Positions 45,101-57,466 of a DNA stretch of 64,000 nucleotides are shown here, in pieces (position 1 is the first letter of the stretch; each line of letters begins with the position of its first letter). The DNA is from Hawksworthiomyces lignivorus. Its lineage: Eukaryota; Ascomycota; Sordariomycetes; Ophiostomatales; Ophiostomataceae. The stretch spans positions 124,001 to 188,000 of the forward strand of contig NTMA01000065.1 in NCBI GenBank assembly GCA_002917075.1. Direction: 5' to 3'. A program made the translations under genes and the position numbers. The notes under the pieces are model-generated. The model did no database searches and was not told the DNA's origin. It worked only from the letters and a program-made list of their open reading frames with translations.

Positions 45101-46831
45101 GGGAACGCGCGGAAGAGCGTGCTCGTGATCTGCGCGCGGCTAGGCACGACGGCCAGCCGCGGCGACGTGGACAGGATCTTGCCGGCGCCGCCGACCTTGC
45201 CGTCCACGACCATCTCGAGAAACTGGCGGCCCACGACGCCGTCGGCTGCGTGCAGGGCGGCCGTGATGTTGCAGAAGCGGATCGTCGCCTCTGCGAGCGG
45301 CAGCGGGGGCAGGTGCTCTCCGGATATGCGCGCGTAGAGCCCGGATATGCGGTCCAGCAGGTCGGGGAGAGCCAGCTGGAAGTGGCGCAGCCACCGGGGC
45401 TGGCTCGGGTTGGCTTTTTCTGCGGCCGCCTCCTGCGCGGCGGCGGCGGCGGCAGCGGCGGATCCCTTTTCGGGCGGCGGAAGACACACAGTGGGCACTT
45501 GAAACTCGATATCGGCCCAGGACAGCAGCAGCAGGCAGATGACAATCAGCTCGAGCGCCTTGCCGTGCCACAGGTGGTCGTTGATGGAGCGCGACACGAT
45601 GGCCCCGTCGATGAGCTCCTTGAGGGCGTCGGTCCAGCGGCCTGCCTGCAGGTACAGCGACGCCACCACAATGGTCACGCGACTCTTGCCCTTATTGCGC
45701 CAGCGCTCGTTGAGCCCGCCGGGGCCGAAGCCCTGCACCGAGATGCGGTCCTGGCTCTGCGAGCGGTGGCCGTCGCTGGTCTCCAGAGGCGACGTGGCCC
45801 GGTCGGGGCTGGACATGCTGCTGCCGCCTCCGGCTGCTATGTCGTCGAACGTGGTCGCAGGGCCGGAGAGGCCGCTGCGCACAGGGGTTGAGGGACGACC
45901 CGGTGTGGACCCGGCGCTGCCGGACCCAAACGACGTGGCGCCCTTGAAGGGGACGGGCATGGACATGCGCGCCTGGGACCGGTCCAAGGACGAGATGCCG
46001 CTTGCGGAGCTGGACCGGTGGGTCGGGAGCGTATACTGCGAGTTGCGGCGCGAGACCGTGGCGGAGCTGCCTGGGTCGTCAAAGCCGGACCCGCTGGGGT
46101 GTCGAAACGCAGAGGCCGACTGGCCCGGAGACTCAATGTACGACATGGCCTCAAACGACCGCGCCAGCGTGTTCATCTCGGCGAGCAGCAGGGATGAGAC
46201 GTCCGCCATCACCGTCTTCATGGTGGTACGCTTCGACTGCTCGACGGGGGGGACAGTCGCGATGCCCTCAGGAATCGGGATGCTTGGCGCATCCGGGGTG
46301 GGCACGTAGTCGAAGATGAGCACGCGGTGAACGAGCACCTTGGTGTAGGTGTCGCGGAGCTCCTCCAGCTCCTGGTAGAGGGTGCGGATGTTGCGCTCTT
46401 CGACGGACCGGCCGCCGGCCGACTGGCGCTTGTTGCCGAAAGCGACGCTCCCGATCGTGGCGCCATCGGCCAGGGCCAAGATGACGAGCGGCTCGCGGTA
46501 GAGATCGAAAGGAGACAGGGCCAGGTGGGAAGGCTGGGGCACGTGCGTGGTGAGGTCGTAGAATATGACGCCAGCTGGAAAGGCGAGGGGGTTGAACATG
46601 TCTAGACGGTTAGTGCCAGCAAAAACATAGACTGAAAAGCAATCCTGCGCGGTTGAACCTACTCCGATTTGGCCGGCTGTCGGCAGTTATGTCGCGCAGC
46701 TGGACAGCATGTTCGCTGTTGAGCCGCTCGATGAACGACGCAAAACGGTCGCGGCGGACGGGGCCGATGGGGAGGACCAAGACCTTGACCTGTGCCGGCG
46801 AGATAGGGAGAAAGGGGTCGGACCGCGGCAT
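42154..46831 (-). CDS. trs120: TRAPPII subunit TRS120 (HypA, TRAPPC9)
   Basis: Exons 46831-46663 and 46601-42154 (intron GTAGGT, branch ACTAAC, acceptor TAG, phase 1) encode 1538 residues. The junction reads DSRPNRN-MFNPLAFPAGVI, then HLALSPFDLYREPLVILALADG, highly characteristic of the Trs120 N-terminus. A Ser-rich linker with predicted phosphosites (about 200-300) precedes helical text, and the C-terminal half has Ig-like beta-sandwich domains. A poly-Ala run lies near residue 630. TRS120 is one of the TRAPPII-specific subunits that direct the complex to activate Ypt31/Rab11 at the late Golgi. The third-position GC is high, so long antisense frames appear over it; these are artefacts. Tandem with the DUF2264 gene upstream. 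Confidence 0.95.
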
Positions 46832-47511
46832 CTTGGGCGCCAGGCGCTGGCCCTAAGGCGCAAAAACACTTTGTATTAGGCTTTCCAAGTAGCGACTGGA
46901 CTGGGAAGATGAATGCAGAGAGAGAAGCCAAGCTATGCTAAAGGAGGCATATCGAGGATGCCAGCGAGCGACGGAAAACGGAGAAGAAGAGGAGGACAAA
47001 AATGAGTGCTAGAGCTTGATTTCAAATGGGAAATGGCTTCACATTCAACACAGATCAATAGAGACAAAAGATAACACAGTGAGAGTTGCTGCAAGAAGAG
47101 ATTCTCGAGGGGGCGCGACGTGGACTTTTGCGATGAGGTCGCAGAAAGGTGCCAACTCACCGCGAAGTCGACTTGCCCATACTGATCGACGGTTTAGCAC
47201 GTGGCCCGAGCGTTGGGGGGGGCCAGGCAGTTGTTTTAGGAGGCTTCGCTATGGGATTCTAGCGTAGTAAGCTTAGGGGGTCCATGCCCCTGAAAGGTAC
47301 TTATAGTGCTCCACACAGGCTATTCGCCTTCTGTAAATAAATACGGTACAGTAATAGAAGAGCTCTTCGTGGCACGCTACGAAACAAAATGTCGAGGCAA
47401 AAGCATTGTTTCTTTCTTTTTACAAATCCAAAGTTCCTGTAAATTGTATCGTGATTCTGATCTACCCGGTAGAAATTGCGGCCGCCCTAATCCAGAGGGC
47501 ATACCCGACCT
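46832..47511. other. Interval between TRS120 start and DUF2264 gene end
   Basis: 680 bp that should hold the TRS120 promoter (46832 to about 47250) and the 3' untranslated region of the next gene. A run of G8 at 47216-47223 is the only conspicuous feature. Confidence 0.45.
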
Positions 47512-49871
<2,360 letters not shown>

Positions 49872-51179
49872 GGTGAGAGGATATTAAGACAAGGCAATTG
49901 TTAGATGCGAGCACGATGCAGTCACAGGTAACTACTATCCAATTCGGTTCTTGCTGGGAAGGAAGATGAGGCGTTTGGGGAAAAGGCAGAGGATCAAGAA
50001 GAACACAACGAGGACAGAGAGAAAGCGATTGGATGATACAGAGATCTGAGAGGGGAAAAGAGGAGGAGCGGGAACGAGACGGCAGAAACTGTCTGAAGGG
50101 AGACGCCTCAAACGGCAAGCTTTTGCTTGTGTGAGGAGCTCTTATATCAACGATGTTATATCAAAGAGGGGGGGATGGGTCGTGTCCTGTTCCCGTCTCT
50201 CGTGTATTGTCAGAGGCCTGGCCCTTTTCTACTTGGGTGAAGATATTAAATGAGCTCCGATATCCAATTCCGCGCCGAAAGGTGTACACCCGTCCGATCT
50301 ACAATATAAATAGACATGCACGTCTCGTACACCCAGACTCGCTCCAAACCTTTTTCTCGTGGCTTATCCTGGGCTTCTCGCTTCTCTGAATTATACCGAG
50401 CTGCGCGTGGGGTTCGCAGTCCGATTTTAGCTCCGGTTGATCGGGCCACTATTTGGGGCACATCTTGGACTAAAAAGGAGAGCATCAAACCCTCTTTCTG
50501 AACTTAGACGGACTTTTGCCGGTAGAGTCGGTGCAGAAGTGGGTAGAAAGAATGGGGAATAGGATGTTTAGTTGGAGGTTTGAGTCCTCTCATGATTGGC
50601 GGCTAATTGTTATCCCCATGGCGCAAGCGTGAAGGAAACGGTCGAGCTAAAAGGAGAGAGAGCTGCTAACGACGGAAAATTCGAGGTTCCCAAGCCAAGG
50701 GGATACTCTGGGATTAAAGAGAGGAAGAAGAGGGGGGCAGCGAAGAATGTGTGTCCAGCGGGTTTGGATTGGAGAAGTGGTGGAGAACAGATAGACGTGC
50801 ACAATTTTCAGCAGAAAAAAAAAAAAACATGTAAGATGCGGCTAGAATGCCATGTACTAGAAATCGAGCAGCCCGGCTGAGAGGCATTTACGGGAGGACC
50901 GCTTTCTTGGGCGAAACATAGTAGCGGAACATTTTGATAATGCTGTTGTGATCACCATAGTAGACGTCATTGTGTCATATATTGCAGATTTGTGCCGGTA
51001 TGCTGTATAATACTGAACTATCGACTGGTATATAGAACCTTTCCATACCTCCTTGCTGTGATTTGGCCATGACTGCCCTGAAAAGAAGACGCCGGTCCTC
51101 AGTCCCTCTCAAAAACGCCGCGAAAATGCCCAAGAAACTTTTGAAAGCAGCATAAACTACGCATCGAGTTCGCTCTTCA
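49872..51179. other. Interval between DUF2264 gene start and HUS1 end
   Basis: 1.3 kb with no coding sequence recognised. Near the DUF2264 start there is a direct repeat TTATATCAA at 50142-50150 and 50156-50164. The rest includes the HUS1 3' region. Short frames at 50596-50880 have no family likeness. Confidence 0.45.
50142..50164. repeat. Short direct repeat TTATATCAA
   Basis: Two exact 9-bp copies (50142-50150, 50156-50164) separated by five bases, about 270 bp upstream of the DUF2264 start codon. Confidence 0.6.
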
Positions 51180-52678
51180 TCATATGCTGTACGAAGACAC
51201 ATAGTACTTCAAATAGAGCGCCGTTAGCACGTGGAATTTTTCCGGGCCAAATAAGGCCCCTCCACCACCGTTTCTATTCTTCTTGGAGGGGAAGTAGTTA
51301 CTCACAGTAATCGAACTCATGTCGTCCGCGTCATCCAGTTCGTCCGGCTGCGAGACGTAGACGTGCAGGATCAGCGCGGTGCCGTCGATAAAGCAGGCGA
51401 TCACACGGCCGTCCAGGCGGCCGACGCTCAGCACGCGGCTCCAGTCGCGGCCGTCCACGCGAACAGTGGCAAACTTGTCCGGACCGGCCTCGCGGTACAG
51501 GGTGCTGGGGTGCTCGGCGAGCGGCACCTGGAGGGCCTCCTCGTTCATGGAGGGGTTCTCCAGGTCGTTCCAGACCGTCTCGACGCTGAGCGCGTCGGTC
51601 ACGAGCCGCAGGCGCAGCATGCCATACATGTTAGCGCTGAGCTCGAGCTTGGGGCTGCTGCCGACGCCGCCGCTGCCCCCCCCTCCGACTGCAGACGTGG
51701 ATGGAAACAGCCCGCCGCCCATCGACGACGACCCGCCGCCACCGCTGCCCGAAGTCGTGTGCGCCAGCTTGGTGAAGCGGTCGGATACAGCCTTGAGCTG
51801 CAGGAGCGGCGGCAGGACGATGTTGACATCTGCCTCGGGCACGGCGGGCTCCAGCACGCTGTCCATTGCCTCGGCGGCCATGACGCGCACGGGCATGTCT
51901 TGGATGACCGTCTTCTCGCGCTCGCGCTTGACGGTCAGCTCAAGTGCCTCTTCGCGCTGCTGAGATGCGTCGTCAAATGCCGCCTCGCCAAACGTGCTCT
52001 CTCGGCCGCCGTAGTATCCAACGCGCCGTCCGCCCGCACCGCTGCCCCCGCCGCCCCCGCCCATGCTGCCTGCACCGCCAGAGCCGCCGCCAAATCCACC
52101 GAAGCCGCCAAAGCCACCGCCCCGCGGATTTGTCATTGTGTGAATGGTCATGGACAGGACGGGCACGCCGTCGCGTTTCGTCAGGCGGAGCATGGCGTCC
52201 GTGCTGTTCAGGGCGGACTTGAGGGCGCGCTGCAGCGACGCAAGGGTGATCTCGATATTGATGGCATTATTGACATTTAGGGACTGGATGTTGTACTCGT
52301 CAAAAAGGAAATCCCTGTGAAATGTTCTGCAGAGACGGTTGTTAGCATATGCATTTCTTTCCAGTCCATCATGTTTGTTTGATGCGGGAATTGGTGTATG
52401 CGAAAGGGTGGGGAGCAGAAGAACAGGAAGGTGGTGAGACGCACGCCCATACTTGAGAGCCCTTGTCTGGGACTACAATGAACCGGACCAAATCATCTTC
52501 GAGACGGATCCATACGATCTTCTCAAGCGTGTGGAGCGCAGCAATCAGTTCTAATGGGGGAAGAAAAGACAGGAGGATAAAAGTCAGCTGCCGCCTGTGG
52601 ACATGCATTGAAAGGAATATGGTGAGCCAATTTACTGGAAAAGGTTCGGATATTGCGAAGCTCTGCTTTGAACCTCAT
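51180..52678 (-). CDS. hus1: DNA damage checkpoint clamp subunit HUS1
   Basis: Four exons: 52678-52636, 52550-52445, 52326-51306 and 51206-51180, encoding 398 residues (phases 1, 2, 0). The start [16 protein letters not shown] and block [16 protein letters not shown] match Hus1/Mec3 (PF04005), a PCNA-like subunit of the 9-1-1 clamp loaded at damaged DNA to activate ATR. The last exon is only 27 nt and gives the conserved end [12 protein letters not shown]; reading through the donor instead would add an unlikely tail. An unusual trait is a long Gly-rich insertion after residue 115 ([15 protein letters not shown]) and a second near 240, both in loops of the clamp fold. Tandem with the RING gene upstream. 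Confidence 0.92.
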
Positions 52679-53428
52679 CTTTGGCCTGTACGAGCAGAAA
52701 ATCGAGATCTGCACTGGGTAGACCCCGTGTGTAGAGCGGCAGCGTTGTCCTGAAGCAGGCTGGGGGAACCGGTGCAGAGTCAAAAAATAGAGCGGAGAAA
52801 GATTTAAAGTGTTTATTAAAATAAGACAGATGCGACGACGCGACTCGACTCTATGCTACGGTGGAAGTCGCGGTAACAGTGGAGCTGTGCGGGGTATATT
52901 ACTTGCTGCTCTCCTGCTGTAGCAGAGCAGATTGCCAAGTTGGGAAAGGGCTAGGCAAGAGCTGCCCCGCACCTACTACCGAGTAGCTCTTTCCCTACGT
53001 AATGGTTACAGAACATCGCTCGTGCCTTTTGCATTAGGCAGTTGTCGTTATGTGTATTATTAGATATGTCGTTAACTATTTCCTAGACGAGCAACTGCAA
53101 TATATGGAGAACGGAAAATGGAAAGGAAAACGTCAAGGAAAGAATGAGGGAAAGGCAGAAGGAAAGAGCGAGAAAGAGTTTCAGCTACCTATTACAAGAA
53201 GAACGGTGGTCTGTCTGGAAAAACAAGAGACAAAAAGAAGATTTCTCAAAGACATGGATGAAAAAGAAGACAGTATTCCACATAAATAAAAAGCAAGCAA
53301 ACCCAAAGCACAAGCCAAAATGAAGAGTAATGGTTTCTTCTTCCTCTTCCTCTGTTCTCTCCCCTCCTCCGCCCCTCACCCGGAACTGCTCACAGCTCGT
53401 GTGCTAGTCTAGCCTTCCGTAGCGCAGC
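52679..53428. other. Interval between HUS1 start and RING gene end
   Basis: 750 bp, with a purine-rich stretch at 53100-53290. No gene recognised. It should include the HUS1 promoter and the 3' untranslated region of the RING gene. Confidence 0.45.
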
Positions 53429-54478
53429 TTAATAGTGAGCCCAGCCCTGGAAAGGAAGCTCTCTTGCCGGATCGGTGCGCGGCTCCTGCTCCGCCCACCA
53501 TCCGCCAAATGCCGTGCCGTGGATCCTACGCCACCGCTCCCAGTAGGCCGCTTTGGCGTTGGATTCTTCGGCAGAGAGAGCGCGTGCGCTGCCCGGAGCA
53601 AACATGCGCAAGGCGAGCCCCGCAGCACGGCCCATGATGGAGGGGCTGGACGAGGAGCCGGCGATATCTCCTGTGAGCGACTCGTCTCGGTTGAGAAAGA
53701 GAAAGCAGTATGAGCAAGCGGTGTCGAGCGTAGGCTTATCCGGAAGCATGAGGGACGACGTGGGCGATGCAGCCTTTGGCGAGGAGGGGCCCGGGAGAGA
53801 GGACAACGAGGGCAGCGAGGAGGAGGAAGAGGCAGGTGAAGAGGCTGAGACCGAAGAGACGGAGGATGACGGCGAGGGCGGTACCGGTGTTTTTGCCCGG
53901 CTGCGACGGCGGCTGTGGCGGCTACTCCCTCCTCCGCCGGCGGCGGCGGAAGTAGCATGGGAGGGTGATTTGGACTCCGAGCGCGATGTCACACGGACGA
54001 CGGCGGACAGTACGGCTTGCTTGGCCAGAAGCCGGCTACTCCTGCGGCGCTGGAAGCGACTGGACGAATCTTCCGGATTGTCCCCTTGTTCTCTTGCACT
54101 TTCATCAGCCCCCCTATCGCTGTTGTCCTTATCAGAGCCCGGGGGTGGAGAGATTGTTGGCAGAAACGGGTGACCGCAGATGTGGAGCATCGGCTGGCGG
54201 CACATGGGACACGCCGGCTGCTCGGCCATGCCGAGCCAGTTCTTAACGCAAAAGGAGCCGAAGCTATGGCCGCAGGGCAGCGTTGCCCAGGTTTCGACGA
54301 TCGCCTCGGGGGTTTCGGTGCCGACGGGGACATGGCAGATGGGACAAGGCTCGGGCGGCAGCTGCGGCTTTTTCCCTCTATCGTCGTCCATCTCGCGATC
54401 GTCCACCACGGGGGAGGTTGTGTTTGTAGTTTTTAAACTGAGGCCCAGGAGGGGCAGCTTTGCTCGAATCTTGCTCAT
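53429..54478 (-). CDS. RING-finger protein, probable E3 ubiquitin ligase
   Basis: A single exon of 349 residues from the first in-frame ATG at 54478. The RING lies at residues 45-93: CPIC, then LPCGHSFGSFC, then CPMC. Seven ligands are visible (Cys45, 48, 69, His71, Cys77, 90, 93); the fifth ligand place (residue 74), normally Cys or His, is Gly. A Trp follows at 81 (KNWL), as in E2-binding RINGs. The middle is Ser/Arg-rich and then Ser-rich low complexity (about 190-250). The C-terminal 60 residues (AAYWERWRRIHGTAFGGWW) may be a conserved fungal tail. A role in ubiquitin transfer is inferred; the substrate is unknown. Confidence 0.75.
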   Translation of the reverse strand: MSKIRAKLPLLGLSLKTTNTTSPVVDDREMDDDRGKKPQLPPEPCPICHVPVGTETPEAIVETWATLPCGHSFGSFCVKNWLGMAEQPACPMCRQPMLHICGHPFLPTISPPPGSDKDNSDRGADESAREQGDNPEDSSSRFQRRRSSRLLAKQAVLSAVVRVTSRSESKSPSHATSAAAGGGGSSRHSRRRSRAKTPVPPSPSSSVSSVSASSPASSSSSLPSLSSLPGPSSPKAASPTSSLMLPDKPTLDTACSYCFLFLNRDESLTGDIAGSSSSPSIMGRAAGLALRMFAPGSARALSAEESNAKAAYWERWRRIHGTAFGGWWAEQEPRTDPARELPFQGWAHY

Positions 54479-55952
54479 CGTATTCTGAAGTAATGGACCG
54501 ACGAGCCGTCTGTGTGCGTTGGCGGCAAAAGAAGCGTCTGTTTGTCGATACACAAAGAATTGCTCATAAAAAAGAGGGGGTGTCCAGGAAGCTGGGAGCC
54601 AAGGTCCAGGATGACGAAACAAGTTCCTGTGTTTCTCCCTTTATTTTTATTTTATTTTTATTTTTTTAATTCTTTAATTCTTTATTTTCATCTTCTCTTC
54701 ACACAGTGAACGACGCAAAAGATTGAGAATAGGGCTCTGGCGTTGGAACAATGTTAGTTTCTCTCTCCAGCGGGATAAAAGAACAGTGTGGGAGCTTTAG
54801 TGTCAGACGACAAAAATATAAGTGCAAGGGAGGGGGAATCTCTTGATGGGTGACATGTGCAGTGTGCGCAGTAGTGTGATGATATGCCAGCGATGTAAGA
54901 CAACGAAATAAAGAAGAAACAGTCCGAAGAAAACGAAGAGATCGGCGGATCAGATGTGGTTGGGTGTGCTGGAGCAGATAAAATAAATCAAGACAAGAAG
55001 AAAAGTCATGGAATCAGGCCGGTAAGGCAGGGAGGAGTGGGCAAGTTGTTAGGCAACACCAACTTTCGGCTGCACGTGGGCTGCTTTGGGGGGGGGGGGG
55101 TCTTAGTTGACCCAAGGATTGGTTCGTCGTGAGTGAGACCTGAGAGAACGAAGAACAGAAAATGACGGAGAGAACTACGATGGACAGGTCATACCCTGGG
55201 CCGGAAGCAAGAAGAGAGAGAGAGGGCATTAAAGTCCTACCTGAAGGGCGGTGCCCGGCGGTGGTGGTGAATAATAAGTACAGCTTCGCGAAGACGATCT
55301 GCGAGCTGCGCAGTTGCCAGCCTTGCGCTGGTGTTAGTGTCGGCCCCGGTGTTTAGCTTCTTCTGGTGTTGGGGCTTTTCTTAGTGATTATCAGGCTACC
55401 GCTCCCTTCGTGAGGCGACACCGCGGGCCGCTGAGTATAAGAGGGAGCGCCTTTTTCTTAAACACGCCCTTAGCAAACAGAAATGCTTCCCCCCGCAGGA
55501 ACAGGGAAAACGGCGGCGCCAAATTCCTGGCTTTTGGGGGATACCGATTGCTTCGCACACCACAGCGCAGCAAAAACGGTCTCCTGCGGTCTAGCATCTG
55601 GTCGGCCGTACTTTTCTTTACGCCTTACGAGGTGCGTCTCACGCCACACATGGGCCAACGATAGAAGAGGTTGGCCCGGGATGACCCAGTTACAGGCAAC
55701 AGTGCTTTGTCTAGTATGAGGTGTTCTTCGTTGATTCGCCGAATGGGCGCAGATATCGTACACAAAATGAGCATGGCAGTGGCTCCTAAACGCTTAAAGG
55801 CGGGGGGAAATGCACATGGGGGTGGACAAAGGAAAAAAAAAGAAAGAAAGAAACCAGATGAGATCCAAGCATGGGCTCCATATGCATGAGATAAAAAAAA
55901 ATGACATGAAGAAAAAAGAAAAGAAAAAGGAAAGACGGAAGACTACCGGTCG
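54479..55952. other. Gene-poor interval upstream of the RING gene
   Basis: 1.47 kb. A T-rich stretch at 54640-54690 lies in the RING gene upstream region; a G-run of 12 is at 55088-55099; A-rich purine runs lie at 55830-55945. No coding sequence with family likeness was found. Confidence 0.45.
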
Positions 55953-56704
55953 CTATCTTGGCCGCTCTTCCTCCTCGTCGCTATCGTCCATAAAGCCCTG
56001 TTCTAAGCTGAGGGATGCGTGTTAGTTCCCGCTGCTGTCCAAGCCATCAGAGTTTCACGAATAGGGGTGGGGGGAGCGCGGCTAGGAGGCACGAAAAAGA
56101 GAAGGAATGCTTACTCTCTGCTCAGTCGTCTTGTGTCGTACACGGCGCCGCCGCGCGGCAGCTCGTGCCGCCGGATGCGGTCGCGGCTGATGTGGCTCAG
56201 CTCTTCGCCCTCTTCGCCGCCCGGAAGCCCAATGGTGTGGCCGTCGACGTCGTCGTCGTCCTGCTCCTCGTCTGACAGCATGTCGGAGTCGTGCTGGGCG
56301 GCCGACTGCCGAAAGCCGAGGATGCCGCCCAGCCTCGTAGGGAGATGGCTGCCGATGCCCGTGTCGCCGCCGTTCTGGGCGACGCGCTGCCGCCACGTCG
56401 TGGTGGCGAAGAACCGGCCGATGGCGCCCTGCACGCGGTAGCGAAACGACGACGTCTGGTTGGAGATGGTGTCGAGCGGGAGGTAGTGGCTGTAGCGGTT
56501 GCGGTAGTGCTGCCACGCGGGGATGACGGCGAAGCTGAGGAGCAGGTAGGCGAGGAGGGCGATGACGGCGGGGACGAGGAGCGTCTGCCGTGCCGGGGGG
56601 GGGTCAGTCAGTCAGCCGTCGGCGAGCCGCCGTAGAAGGAGAATGGAGTTGAAAATTGGGAGACTGTTCTATCTCACCTTGATCACTGATAACGTGGCAC
56701 CCAT
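55953..56704 (-). CDS. Small single-pass membrane protein, conserved-looking, function unknown
   Basis: Three exons: 56704-56678, 56584-56115 and 56007-55953, encoding 183 residues (introns GTGAGA...GCAG and GTAAGC...TCAG; phases 0 and 2). Residues 9-35 include the helix LLVPAVIALLAYLLLSFAVIP, followed by a Tyr/Arg-rich segment (WQHYRNRYSHYLPLD). The C-terminal half is acidic (DEEQDDDD) and ends RRLSRDLEQGFMDDSDEEEE. The short first and last exons and the sound splice sites argue that it is real. I do not recognise a named family. Topology is likely a short luminal N-terminus, one helix and a cytosolic tail. The gene stands between the RING protein and the NLR on the same strand. Confidence 0.75.
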
Positions 56705-57466
56705 GGCGGGCTAGTCTGAGGAGCGAATGGTCGACAAAAGGCCGTTAAGAGACACAGAAGAGAGATGCTTGCGCGTCCTCTGGGAGTGAAAGATTAAATG
56801 ACCATGCGAAGACTCGCGACTTTTTTCTTCGTAGCAAGGGAAATATTCGCTGTTGTAGAAACCCCTAATCCTAATTCGACACAGAAAGGTGCTCAGCACA
56901 GAGAAGCGATCTGGTCGCTGCTGCTCTCCTCTTTCAGACGTCACGACGATGATGCAGATTGCGTGTCTTGTGGAGCGAAGCCGAGAAAAGCGAAACCACA
57001 TATATTACAATTAGCCCGCCGCTTGCCCCCATTCTGCAGTGCTCGCATCCACCATTCGTGCTGTATTACTCGTAAGCTGCGTGTTCTCAGAGCAGCTAAT
57101 TCGGCCGAGGTCAAGCCACTGTAGCAAGCCACTTTATGCCGTAAGCCACCGCCCAAGACCATGCAGCCATAGATAGCGTCGGCTCCCCAGACGGGCGCTG
57201 ATTTAAGTTTTCAGGGCAGCCAGGTTCGGTTTTGACAAGTGTGTTGCGCAGAATGCTTTCTTCTTTTCTCTCCTGAGCTGTCTGTTTATATTCCTTTTAT
57301 TTGCTGCCATGCCTTCCGGCGGTGTCCGCCATAGAGTGCTCGAGGAGCTTACATAACATGTTACAATTACACAAATTACCGCAGTGGGCGGCACTAGGAA
57401 CTTTCTTACTCGATGGATATGCCACAACAGCTCCTAACCGTCCTAGCCATCACTGCGCTGGAGCCG
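56705..57466. other. Interval between membrane-protein start and NLR end
   Basis: 762 bp with no coding sequence seen. It marks the change from the housekeeping block to the NLR segment. Confidence 0.45.

Noticed and set aside
42979..45891. Long plus-strand frames (for example 42979-44010 and 44872-45891)
   Set aside because: Antisense to TRS120, low-complexity Arg/Ala/His-rich translations without domains; GC-bias artefacts.
55391..55763. Overlapping short frames on both strands
   Set aside because: None has a domain, good start context or splice partners.
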